A stretch of DNA of 7,303 bases, from the NCBI GenBank assembly GCA_016208645.1, contig JACQXP010000146.1:1-7303 (forward strand). The letters are read 5' to 3'. Origin of the DNA: Candidatus Methylomirabilota bacterium. GTDB lineage: Bacteria; Methylomirabilota; Methylomirabilia; Methylomirabilales; 2-02-FULL-66-22. The position numbers and the translations under genes are program-made. Below, piece by piece: positions 1-6,005 of this stretch (positions are counted from its first letter, which is position 1; each line of letters starts with the position of its first letter). Below the pieces are notes generated by a model. The model was given only the letters and a program-made list of their open reading frames with translations. It ran no database searches and was not told the origin of the DNA.

Positions 1-783
1 CCCAGGGACACGGTCGTCAAGATAGACGGGGTGCCTGTGGGGGGACGGCACTTCACGGTGATCGCCGGTCCCTGTGCCGTGGAAGGCCGCCGCCAGATGC
101 TCCTCACGGCGCAGGCGGTGAAGCGGGCCGGGGCCAGATGTCTTCGCGGCGGGGCGTACAAACCCCGAACGAGCCCGTACAGCTTCCAGGGGTTGGGGTT
201 GGAGGGCCTGGAGATCCTTCACGAGGTCTCGCGCACATTGCAGATGCCGGCCGTCACGGAGGTGGTCGAGGTCGCAGATGTCGCCGAAGTCGAACGATAC
301 GCCGCCGCCTTCCAGGTGGGGGCGCGGAACATGCAGAATTTCCGCCTGCTGAAGGCGGTGGGGCAGAGCCGGAAACCCGTCATCCTCAAGCGCGGTATGG
401 CGGCGTCCGTCGAAGACCTTCTCTTGGCCGCCGAGTACATCCTCTCCGAGGGGAACCCGAACGTCATCCTGTGCGAGCGGGGCATCCGGACCTTCGAGAC
501 GGCCACGCGCAACACGTTGGACCTGAACGCCATTCCTCACATCAAGCAGCACAGCCACCTGCCCGTCATCGTGGATCCCTCGCATGGCACGGGCGTCCGT
601 GAATATGTGACCCCCATGGCCAAGGCGGCCGTGGCCTGCGGGGCGGACGGCCTGCTGGTCGAGGTGCACCACAATCCCAAGGAGGCGCTGTCCGACGGCC
701 AGCAGTCACTGGATCCCAGAGAGTTTGCACAGCTCATGAAGGGCCTGCGCCCATATGTCGCGGCGGCCGGCCGGCGGATGTGA
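1..783 (+). CDS. aroF: 3-deoxy-7-phosphoheptulonate (DAHP) synthase, type I-beta, 5'-partial
   Basis: Condenses phosphoenolpyruvate and erythrose 4-phosphate to DAHP, the first step of the shikimate pathway to aromatic amino acids; cytosolic. The frame is open to base 1 and residues 5-10 (VVKIDG) already match the family just before the barrel, so the true start lies upstream; the N-terminal regulatory (ferredoxin-like or ACT-like) part, if present, is outside the window. Counting from base 1, visible landmarks are AGPCAVE (22-28, metal-ligand Cys25), RGGAYKPRTSPYSFQG (49-64, substrate-binding loop), LKRGM, DPSHGTG (192-198, metal-ligand His195), LLVEVHHNP (metal-ligand Glu221) and LSDGQQSL (metal-ligand Asp232). 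The whole TIM barrel and all four metal ligands are intact. The C-terminus (ending GRRM) has the usual length for the family. An internal GTG at base 31 is in frame but would cut into conserved sequence. Confidence 0.95.
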   Translation, partial: PRDTVVKIDGVPVGGRHFTVIAGPCAVEGRRQMLLTAQAVKRAGARCLRGGAYKPRTSPYSFQGLGLEGLEILHEVSRTLQMPAVTEVVEVADVAEVERYAAAFQVGARNMQNFRLLKAVGQSRKPVILKRGMAASVEDLLLAAEYILSEGNPNVILCERGIRTFETATRNTLDLNAIPHIKQHSHLPVIVDPSHGTGVREYVTPMAKAAVACGADGLLVEVHHNPKEALSDGQQSLDPREFAQLMKGLRPYVAAAGRRM

Positions 784-981
784 TCTCCGAATTTTCTCAC
801 GGCAGCCTTGCACGTGGACTACCTGCGACCGACGCCGCTGGGGGTTCCGCTCCAAATCCGCGGCCGGGTCAGGGAGATCAAGGGTCGCAAGATCGTGGTG
901 GCAGCGACGCTGAGTGCCAATGGAGAGATCTGCGCGCGGGGGGAAGTGGTGGCCGTCCAGGTGCCGGACCGGTTGCTATGA
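784..981 (+). pseudogene. 5'-truncated PaaI/4HBT-type hotdog thioesterase remnant
   Basis: Directly after the DAHP synthase stop (TGA 781-783), the same frame continues without interruption for 65 codons to TGA 979-981. The translation contains LTAALHVDYLRPTPLG followed by a segment through GRKIVVAATLSANGEIC and ARGEVVAVQ. This is the characteristic second half of PaaI-family acyl-CoA thioesterases: the central strand with YLRPTPLG, then the last beta hairpin. The first half of the hotdog fold, with the conserved GG and the catalytic Asp/Glu helix, is missing, and there is no ATG and no convincing ribosome binding site. I therefore read it as the surviving 3' end of a deleted gene. Its last 6 bases overlap the 3' end of the opposite-strand ParB-like gene. 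The family recognition is from motif memory, not a search; a functional mini-protein is possible but unlikely. Confidence 0.7.
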
Positions 982-1908
982 GGCGGCGAATACCGCCGCC
1001 CGGGCGATCTCCTCGGTGCGGACCTTGTCCACGTCGAAGTTCTCCAGGGAGGCCCGGACCTTTTCCCAGGTCTGATCGAAGGTGGGCATGGTCTTCCGGG
1101 CGCGGGTGAGGGGGTTGCAGCGGGCCATGACGAAATTCTTGACGTACGGGTGGACGATGCCGCGCTTCTTCAGGCGGGCGACCGCGTCGGTCAGGAGTGT
1201 GTCGGCGGCCTCCACCAGGCCGGCCCGGTGCCCGCGCTCCTCGTAGGCCTTGGGGAGGGGGTGTCTCAGGAACGTGTCCACCCGCCGCAGGATGGGGGCA
1301 TGGACGCTGCCCGAGAAGCGGGGGTACTTCTCGTACAGGAGGCCGAGGGTGATGAAGTGGGCCTCCTCGAACTGGAAGGTGAAGTCCTCCTCGGCCTTCC
1401 GGGGCTCCGCCTCCAGGAGGCCGCGGAACATCCGGATGACCTCCAGGGACTTCTCCTTGAGATTGTGGGCCTTCTCGGTGTTCAGGGCCAGGATCTGAAA
1501 GGCCACCTCCGGCTCCGGGATGAGGATGACCGGGATGTGCCTGGCCTTCAGCTTCTGGAGGGCATCCCGCCGGTGGTTGCCGTTGGGCGTCCAGTACTCC
1601 CCCGGGCCGTGGCGGACCACCACGACGGGATCAATGAACCGGTCCAGCTTCTTGATGACCTCGCGCAGCCGCTTGGCGTGAGTCGGTGACAGGTCGCGCT
1701 GGTAGGGCGTGGGCTGGACCTGCTCCAGGGGGAGCAGGGCGAAGATCTGCCAGGCCTGTCCCACCGGCTCGCGGTAGATGGCCAGGACGCTGCCTCCGTC
1801 GCCCTCGACCGCCTCGGCCAGGCTCAGGACCGCCCTGGGCGGCTCGCCCTTCTCCGGGAAGATCCCCCATCCCTCCTTCAGCGCGATGAGAGACGCCACG
1901 GTGCTCAT
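976..1908 (-). CDS. Stand-alone ParB/Srx-fold (ParB N-terminal-like) protein
   Basis: A 310-residue protein. Residues about 57-150 have the ParB/sulfiredoxin fold signature: FALLPLEQVQPTPYQRDLS, a helix, DPVVVVRHGPGEYWTPNGNHRRDALQKL (box II, GNHRR at 110-114) and the IPVILI strand. In ParB proteins this box binds CTP; here it is NGNHRR rather than the GERR of chromosomal ParB. No classic ParB helix-turn-helix, ParA gene or parS-like site is seen, so a partition role is not supported and the function is unknown. I chose ATG 1908: upstream reads GGGAGGGTGAAGGACCC, and the longer frame (from 2061) would overlap CorA and add low-complexity sequence. It lies 94 bp downstream of the CorA gene on the same strand, so co-transcription is possible, although a weak promoter-like pair (TTGTGG 1970-1975, TGG-TATGGA 1947-1952, 17-bp spacer, - strand) sits in the gap. 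Confidence 0.85.
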   Translation of the reverse strand: MSTVASLIALKEGWGIFPEKGEPPRAVLSLAEAVEGDGGSVLAIYREPVGQAWQIFALLPLEQVQPTPYQRDLSPTHAKRLREVIKKLDRFIDPVVVVRHGPGEYWTPNGNHRRDALQKLKARHIPVILIPEPEVAFQILALNTEKAHNLKEKSLEVIRMFRGLLEAEPRKAEEDFTFQFEEAHFITLGLLYEKYPRFSGSVHAPILRRVDTFLRHPLPKAYEERGHRAGLVEAADTLLTDAVARLKKRGIVHPYVKNFVMARCNPLTRARKTMPTFDQTWEKVRASLENFDVDKVRTEEIARAAVFAAS

Positions 1909-2002
1909 GGGTCCTTCACCCTCCCCGGCTGCCGTGTCCCCCCTGTTCCATACCAGAGCCTGGCACCGGCCACAAGCGAATTTTCCCTCGCCGCTCTGCG
2001 GA

Positions 2003-3025
2003 TCACCGCCGCCGGCGCAGCCAGGCCCAGAGGCGTGCCCAACTCGTGATGCGGCGGTCATCCGTCAGCCAGCCGCTGCGCGCGAAGAAAAAGAGCATCG
2101 CCGCCGGCAGGACCATCATCATCGCCAGGACCACCCCCAGCAGCCACGGCTGGTTGAAAGGGATTCCGGTGAAGTTCATGCCGAAGAAGCCGGTGAGGAA
2201 CGAGAGGGGCATGAAGATGGTGGCGATCACGGTGAGCTGCTTCATCACCTGGCCCAGCCGGTTGGAGATGGATGCCAGGTAGGCCTCCAGGGTGTTCGCC
2301 ACCAGGTCCCGGTAGGAATCAATGATCTCGAAGGCGCGCACCAGGTGGTCGTGCACGTCCCGGAAGTACACCGCGGTGCGCGCGTCAATGTAGGGATAGT
2401 CCCGGCGGCTCAGGGCGTTGTAGACCTCCCGCTGGGGACTCACGATCTTGCGGAGCTGCACCGCCACCCGCTTCACCTCGAAGATGCGTTGCATCCGGGC
2501 GCCGGCCGGGGCCTGCACCACGGCGTCCTCCAGGGAGTCAATCTCATCCCCCAGCGCGTCCAGCACCGGGAAGTATCCGTCCACCACGGCGTCACTGAGA
2601 AGGTAGAGGAGGAAGCTGGTTCCGTTCTGGAGGGCCCGGGGGTCGGTCGCGCAGCGGTCGAAAACCCGCTTCACGGCATCCAGCGGCCTGTCGTGGACCG
2701 TGAGGAGGCAGTTGGGCCTTAGGGCCACATGCAGCTCGTCCGTTTCCAGCTCATTGCCTCGAACGCCGCGCAGGGCGTGGATGACCAGGAAGACGTACAG
2801 GTCGAACTCCTCGATCTTGGGGCGCTGGTTCCTGTGGATGAAGTCCTCGAGGGTCACCGGGTGCAGCTCGAATTGAGTCGCCAGGGCCTCCAGGGCCTCG
2901 GCCGCCTCGCCCTCGGCGTCCACCCAGAGGACGGCTCCGGGGTCGCGCAGCCCCTCCGCCAGGATCCCGATATCTGCAGCCGTCTCGACCCTTCCGTCGC
3001 TGTGCCGGACCAGCACTCGCCGCAC
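2003..3025 (-). CDS. corA: CorA-family magnesium/divalent cation channel
   Basis: A homopentameric inner-membrane channel for Mg2+ (also Co2+/Ni2+ in relatives). The 340-residue length is normal. A cytosolic alpha/beta N-terminal domain (about 1-235, including HPVTLEDFIHRNQRPKIEEFDLYVF) is followed by the long stalk helix (VYFRDVHDHLVRAFE, then LASISNRLGQVMKQLTVIATIF). The first membrane helix ends in the signature GFFGMNF (GMN at about 282-284), and a second membrane helix and a basic tail (RRRR) complete the protein. I start at GTG 3025 because GGAGGT (3038-3033 on the - strand) lies 7 nt upstream, an ideal spacing; GTG 3034 is also in frame but overlaps that site. A promoter at 3066-3094 lies just upstream. 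It is the first gene of a possible two-gene unit with the ParB-like gene, and is divergent from vapBC. Confidence 0.95.
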   Translation of the reverse strand: MRRVLVRHSDGRVETAADIGILAEGLRDPGAVLWVDAEGEAAEALEALATQFELHPVTLEDFIHRNQRPKIEEFDLYVFLVIHALRGVRGNELETDELHVALRPNCLLTVHDRPLDAVKRVFDRCATDPRALQNGTSFLLYLLSDAVVDGYFPVLDALGDEIDSLEDAVVQAPAGARMQRIFEVKRVAVQLRKIVSPQREVYNALSRRDYPYIDARTAVYFRDVHDHLVRAFEIIDSYRDLVANTLEAYLASISNRLGQVMKQLTVIATIFMPLSFLTGFFGMNFTGIPFNQPWLLGVVLAMMMVLPAAMLFFFARSGWLTDDRRITSWARLWAWLRRRR

Positions 3026-3065
3026 GGTGTCCACCTCCTCCGGGCACCCCAGCTCCCGTGGCCGC

Positions 3066-3094
3066 TAGATAGCCCTCCGCCCGGCCCAAGTCAA
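3066..3094 (-). promoter_or_regulatory. sigma70-type promoter of corA
   Basis: On the - strand TTGACT (3094-3089, 5 of 6 to consensus) is separated by exactly 17 bp from TATCTA (3071-3066). Expected transcription start is near 3059, giving a leader of about 34 nt before GTG 3025, which includes the GGAGGT ribosome binding site. The -10 match is modest (3 of 6), but the spacing and position are right. Confidence 0.5.
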
Positions 3095-3152
3095 GCGGAA
3101 AGGCGGCCCCGTCGCTCCCCGGGTGTATGACGAGAACATGAGATAGTAGACA

Positions 3153-3169
3153 CTTGACGTACAGTCAAG
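3153..3169. promoter_or_regulatory. Palindromic operator candidate over the vapBC -35 box
   Basis: CTTGAC-GTACA-GTCAAG is a perfect 6-bp inverted repeat with a 5-nt spacer, so the half-sites sit 11 bp apart centre to centre, one helical turn. It contains the -35 hexamer of the vapBC promoter. AbrB/MazE-type antitoxins are dimers that commonly repress their own operon at such palindromes; that this one is VapB's operator is an inference from position. A direct repeat AAGCAAAT at 3167-3174 and 3186-3193 flanks the -10 region and could be an additional contact site. Confidence 0.5.
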
Positions 3170-3182
3170 CAAATGATAAAAA
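3154..3182 (+). promoter_or_regulatory. sigma70-type promoter of vapBC with extended -10
   Basis: TTGACG (3154-3159) is followed after 17 bp by TAAAAA (3177-3182), which is preceded by TGA, giving a TGn extended -10. The surrounding 60 bases are clearly more AT-rich than the rest of the window. Expected transcription start is near 3189, leaving a leader of about 30 nt with AAGGAG (3206-3211) 7 nt before the vapB ATG. Confidence 0.6.
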
Positions 3183-3218
3183 GTAAAGCAAATCTCTGAA
3201 TGGTAAAGGAGCCTTCGG

Positions 3219-3455
3219 ATGGGGAGCACTGTGAAGCTCAGCGCAAAACACCAGATCGTCATCCCGCGCGACGTCAGACGGCAGCTTGGCCTGGCGGCCG
3301 GCGATGGCCTGCTGGTGGAGGTGCGGGCAAACACCATTGTGCTGGTGCCGCGTCCCAGAAGCTACACAAACCGGTTGCGCGGACTCCACAAGGAGGTCTG
3401 GCGAGATGTGGACCCCGCAACCTATGTGAGAGAGGAACGAAAGGGATGGCGGTGA
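3219..3455 (+). CDS. vapB: AbrB/MazE-domain antitoxin (VapB type)
   Basis: A 78-residue antitoxin that should bind and neutralise the PIN toxin encoded next and repress the operon. Residues 1-45 are a typical swapped-hairpin AbrB/SpoVT domain: STVKLSAKHQIVIPRDVRRQLG, then LAAGDGLLVEVRANTIVLVPRP. The remaining tail (YTNRLRGLHKEVWRDVDPATYVREER) is charged and short, as expected for the segment that wraps around the toxin. The start is fixed by AAGGAG at 3206-3211, 7 nt before ATG 3219. Its stop codon (TGA 3453-3455) lies inside the toxin gene's first codons, a 10-bp overlap that implies translational coupling. The promoter and a palindrome lie directly upstream. The VapB name is by family and context; MazE-like would be an equivalent description of the domain. 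Confidence 0.92.
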   Translation: MGSTVKLSAKHQIVIPRDVRRQLGLAAGDGLLVEVRANTIVLVPRPRSYTNRLRGLHKEVWRDVDPATYVREERKGWR

Positions 3456-3913
3456 GGTCAGCCCTGAGCCGATTCCTGCGCCGCCATCGTGTGTTCGCTG
3501 CGGACACGATGGTCTTCATCTACCACCTGCAAGAACATCCTCGGTACTCGGCTGCGACACAGGTCCTCCTGGCTGCCTGGGAAGGAGGATCCCATCGGGG
3601 GGTCGCGTCCGTCATCTCCCTGGCTGAGGTTCTCGTCAAACCGCTTCGGGACGGCAATGCTGGCGCAGCGGAGGACTATCGGCGCCTGCTCACTACCTTT
3701 CCCAATCTCCGGCTACTGGAAGTCAACCAAAGCATAGCGGAAGCCGCGGCGCAACTGCGGGCAGCCTATGGCCTGCCCATGCCGGACATGATCCAGGCGG
3801 CAACGGCAGTGGCTGCGGGCGCGACCGGCTTCGTCACCAACGATCCGGCCTTCAGGCGTGTCGAGGGCCTGGAAGTTCTGATTCTCGACGACGTGATTCA
3901 GCCCCGACGGTGA
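3446..3913 (+). CDS. vapC: PIN-domain ribonuclease toxin (VapC type)
   Basis: A 155-residue PIN-domain protein expected to be a Mg2+-dependent endoribonuclease; relatives cut tRNA or rRNA and halt translation. The four acidic active-site residues are all present: Asp20 (FAADTMVFIY), Glu61 (SLAEVL), Asp114 (LPMPDMIQAATAVAAG) and Asp133 (VTNDPAF). The toxin therefore looks catalytically intact. I chose ATG 3446, which overlaps the end of vapB by 10 bp, because the PIN fold begins 15-20 residues later and the upstream in-frame sequence lies across vapB. Purine-rich GAGAGGAACGAAAGGG just before the ATG serves as the ribosome binding region. The cut RNA cannot be told from sequence. Confidence 0.92.
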   Translation: MAVRSALSRFLRRHRVFAADTMVFIYHLQEHPRYSAATQVLLAAWEGGSHRGVASVISLAEVLVKPLRDGNAGAAEDYRRLLTTFPNLRLLEVNQSIAEAAAQLRAAYGLPMPDMIQAATAVAAGATGFVTNDPAFRRVEGLEVLILDDVIQPRR

Positions 3914-3957
3914 ATTGGCCTTCTCTCCTTACCGACCTGGTGCGCGCGCCCTGTGCA

Positions 3958-3987
3958 TTGACACGTCCAAGGCGAGCGTGCTAACGT
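3958..3987 (+). promoter_or_regulatory. Promoter of the glutaredoxin-like gene
   Basis: A consensus TTGACA (3958-3963) is followed after 18 bp by TAACGT (3982-3987), preceded by TGC as an extended -10. Expected transcription start is about 3994, only some 9 nt before ATG 4003. The same TTGACA plus TGC-TAnnnT design appears again at 5801-5828, which raises confidence in both. Confidence 0.5.
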
Positions 3988-4002
3988 CCCACCGCCACTG
4001 CC

Positions 4003-4281
4003 ATGAATCGCCAGCCGCTTCAACTCGAACTCTACAGCCGGCCCGGCTGCCACCTGTGTGACGAACTGCGGGCGGTCTGCCAGCGGTTGAGCGACGAGTT
4101 CCTCCTCCGGGTCACGGAAGTCAACATCGAAGCCCATCCGGCCCTGGAGGAACGATTCGGTCGGGAGATCCCGGTCCTGTTCATTGACGGGCGAAAGACG
4201 GTCAAGTTCCGGACGACAGAGACGGAACTGCGACGCAAGCTGCGGCGGCGCCTCCTCTCGCGACGGCTGTTCGGGTGCTGA
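4003..4281 (+). CDS. Glutaredoxin/thioredoxin-like small redox protein
   Basis: A 92-residue cytosolic protein with a minimal glutaredoxin-like fold: LELYSRPGCHLCDE with the redox motif Cys16-His-Leu-Cys19, and REIPVLFIDG with the cis-proline Pro57. This matches the small glutaredoxin-like family (formerly DUF836), whose members are usually annotated as thiol-disulfide oxidoreductases without a known partner. The C-terminal 20 residues are strongly basic (RRKLRRRLLSRRLFGC), which could mean nucleic acid or membrane-surface contact, or simply a solubilising tail; it also ends in Cys92. There is no clear Shine-Dalgarno sequence before ATG 4003, and the predicted promoter leaves only about 9 nt of leader. 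It stands alone between vapC and the aminotransferase gene. Confidence 0.85.
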   Translation: MNRQPLQLELYSRPGCHLCDELRAVCQRLSDEFLLRVTEVNIEAHPALEERFGREIPVLFIDGRKTVKFRTTETELRRKLRRRLLSRRLFGC

Positions 4282-4312
4282 AGGCAGCCGGTCGGGAGGC
4301 CGCACGATGAGA

Positions 4313-4355
4313 GATTCGTGAATTCTCCGGATCAACGGGTTCGCGAATGATCCGG
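4313..4355. repeat. Paired direct and inverted repeats, operator-like
   Basis: Two 18-bp copies (4313-4330 and 4338-4355) match at 14 of 18 positions with a 25-bp period. Each carries a near or perfect palindrome, TTCGTGAA (4315-4322) and TTCGCGAA (4340-4347). In addition CCGGATCA (4327-4334) and TGATCCGG (4348-4355) form a perfect 8-bp inverted repeat around a 13-nt loop. The segment covers the first possible ATG (4347) of the aminotransferase gene. It could be a transcription-factor site or an mRNA hairpin; I do not recognise the motif. Confidence 0.5.
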
Positions 4356-4385
4356 GCAATGCCGGTTGACGGCGCGGGGGTTGCC

Positions 4386-5768
4386 ATGGCGGCTCAACAC
4401 GGTGCACGTCAGGCGGGACACGGACGCATCTGGGAGATATACCGGCGGGCGAACCCGCGCTCCGAGGCGCTCTTTGCCCGGGCCGGGGGGTCCATCGCCG
4501 GCCGCATCACTCACGACATCCGCCACATGAAACCGTTCCCCGTCTACATCGAACGCGCCCAGGGGACCCGGAAATGGACGGCGGACGGCCAGGAGCTGAT
4601 TGACTACTGGATGGGCCACGGCGCCCTGTTTCTCGGCCACGGCCATCCGGTGATCCTCGAGGCGGTCCACGAGCAGCTCGGCCGCGGCACCCACTATGGG
4701 GCCTGCCATGAGCTGGAGGTCCGCTGGGCGGAGCTGGTGCAGCGGCTGGTGCCGTCGGCGGAGCGGGTGCGGTTCACCATGTCGGGGACGGAGGCCACGC
4801 AGCTCGCCCTGCGGCTGGCCCGCGCCCACACCGGCAAGCCGAAGGTGGTGAAGTTCGAGGGGCATTTCCACGGCTGGCACGATTACGCCCTGGCAGGCGT
4901 GAAGCCGCCCTACGACGTCCCCCTGTCCTCCGGGATTCCCGAAGAGTCGCTGGCGCAGGTCCTCCTGTGCCCGCCCAATGACCTGGCGGCCCTCGACGCG
5001 CTGCTGGCCGGACGCCAGGACGTGGCCGCCGTGATCCTGGAGCCCGGCGGGGGGAGCAGCGGGACGATCCCGACGGATGCGACGTACCTGCAGGGGCTGC
5101 GGGACCTGACGCGCCGGCAGCGGGTGGTGCTCATCTTCGACGAGGTCATCACGGGCTTCCGGTACGCGCCCGGGGGCGTCCAGCAGGTGGTGGGGGTCAC
5201 GCCCGACATGACCACGCTGGCCAAGATCATCGCCGGCGGCCTGCCCGGGGGGGCGGTGGCGGGGCAGGCGGCCATCCTGGACCGGCTGGCCTTCGGCGAG
5301 GATCCCGCCTGGAATCGGAAGGACCGCGTGGCGCACGCCGGCACCTACAACGCGAATCCCCTGTCGGCGGCGGCCGGGATCGCCATGCTGGAATGCATCG
5401 CCGACGGCAGGGCGCACCAGCGGGCCAACCAGACGACGCGGGACCTGCGCCAGGAGCTGGTGGGAGTGTGGCGCCGCCTGGAGGTCCCGGGCTGCGTGTA
5501 CGGCGAGGCTTCCATTCTGAACTACTCCCTGGAGCCGGCGCTGGAAACTCCCCCGACGGCCGGCACGCGCGACCACCGCCGCCTCCAGGCGCTGGCCAAT
5601 CCCGATGCCTATCATGCCCTGCGCTGCGGGCTGATCCTCAACGGGGTGGACATCTGCCCGCTGCATGGCTGGGTCTCGGCCGTGCACACCGACGAGGACG
5701 TGCAGCGGACGGTCCAGGCCTTCGAGAAGGCCTTGCTTCTGCTCCGGGAGGATGGCTTCTTTTCCTGA
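4386..5768 (+). CDS. HemL-like class III PLP-dependent aminotransferase/aminomutase
   Basis: A fold-type I PLP enzyme of 460 residues, closest in pattern to glutamate-1-semialdehyde 2,1-aminomutase (tetrapyrrole synthesis). Seen in order: FPVYIERAQGTRKWTADGQE, LGHGHPVILEAV, MSGTEATQLALRLARAHTGK (Ser133), KFEGHFHGWHD, AAVILEPGGGSSG, VVLIFDEVITGFR (Asp252, pyridine-N contact), TTLAKIIAGGLPGGAVAG (Lys280, Schiff base) and TYNANPLSAAAG. The catalytic set is complete. It is about 30 residues longer than usual HemL, with extra length at both the N-terminus and in the C-terminal domain, and carries FHGWHD where HemL has YHGHSD. The true substrate may therefore differ, and I give no symbol. Start: ATG 4386 has GGGGG just upstream; ATG 4347 and 4359 are in frame, but the repeat at 4313-4355 covers the first. 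Confidence 0.88.
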   Translation: MAAQHGARQAGHGRIWEIYRRANPRSEALFARAGGSIAGRITHDIRHMKPFPVYIERAQGTRKWTADGQELIDYWMGHGALFLGHGHPVILEAVHEQLGRGTHYGACHELEVRWAELVQRLVPSAERVRFTMSGTEATQLALRLARAHTGKPKVVKFEGHFHGWHDYALAGVKPPYDVPLSSGIPEESLAQVLLCPPNDLAALDALLAGRQDVAAVILEPGGGSSGTIPTDATYLQGLRDLTRRQRVVLIFDEVITGFRYAPGGVQQVVGVTPDMTTLAKIIAGGLPGGAVAGQAAILDRLAFGEDPAWNRKDRVAHAGTYNANPLSAAAGIAMLECIADGRAHQRANQTTRDLRQELVGVWRRLEVPGCVYGEASILNYSLEPALETPPTAGTRDHRRLQALANPDAYHALRCGLILNGVDICPLHGWVSAVHTDEDVQRTVQAFEKALLLLREDGFFS

Positions 5769-5800
5769 CACGGGTGCCGCACACGCGCCGCGCTTTGGAG

Positions 5801-5828
5801 TTGACAGGCGCCCGTGCTGTGCTAGCAT
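5801..5828 (+). promoter_or_regulatory. sigma70-type promoter of the TPP-riboswitch transcript
   Basis: Perfect TTGACA (5801-5806), a 16-bp spacer ending in TGC (extended -10), then TAGCAT (5823-5828). The predicted start, about 5835, coincides with the first base of riboswitch helix P1, so promoter and RNA structure support each other. Confidence 0.7.
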
Positions 5829-5834
5829 CCCGAT

Positions 5835-5987
5835 GAAGCCCTAGGGGAGTCCGCCGACGGGACCGCCGAACCTCTCGTCTGTCCCTGTCGAAGGACTGAG
5901 AGCCCGAGGAAGCGCGGCGCTGCCAAGCCGCGCCGCCGGGGACCCTGGAACCTGATCTGGGTCATGCCAGCGTAGGAAAGCGGCTTC
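5835..5987 (+). promoter_or_regulatory. TPP (THI element) riboswitch
   Basis: An aptamer that binds thiamine pyrophosphate and switches off the downstream genes when TPP is plentiful. Conserved parts are present in order: GGGGAGTC (5844-5851), CTGAGA (5896-5901), and the long thi-box from GAACCTGATCTGG through GTCATGCCAGCGTAGG (5948-5976). Helix P1 forms by GAAGCC (5835-5840) with GGCTTC (5982-5987), helix P2 by AGTCC (5848-5852) with GGACT (5893-5897), and P3 by GACGGGAC (5856-5863) with GTCCC(T)GTC (5881-5889). The optional variable hairpin is GCGCGGC (5912-5918) with GCCGCGC (5927-5933). The aptamer is followed by an intrinsic terminator, indicating transcriptional control. Confidence 0.97.
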
Positions 5988-6005
5988 TTGGAAGCGCCAA
6001 ATCCA

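Noticed and set aside
976..2002. parS-like centromere site near the ParB-like gene
   Set aside because: No sequence resembling the TGTTTCACGTGAAACA consensus was found by eye in the window.
1909..2061. Upstream extension of the ParB-like gene to its first start at 2061
   Set aside because: It would overlap corA by 59 bp and add Gly-rich residues without similarity; ATG 1908 has purine-rich sequence directly upstream.
1778..2722. Long open frame on the + strand opposite corA and the ParB-like gene
   Set aside because: It crosses two well-supported genes on the other strand and its translation is repetitive His/Glu/Val/Gly-rich sequence with no recognisable motif.
3200..3445. Upstream extension of vapC to ATG 3200, in frame
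   Set aside because: It would span all of vapB in another frame and put about 80 extra residues before a PIN domain that normally starts near the N-terminus.
3914..3957. Possible terminator after vapC (GC-rich GGTGCGCGCGCC)
   Set aside because: There is no stable stem with a loop followed by a T-run, so an intrinsic terminator is not supported.
4332..5828. Long open frame on the - strand, antisense to the aminotransferase gene
   Set aside because: Its translation is low-complexity, rich in Arg, Pro, Gly and His and without a family pattern, as expected for the shadow of a high-GC gene; the + strand frame carries all aminotransferase motifs.
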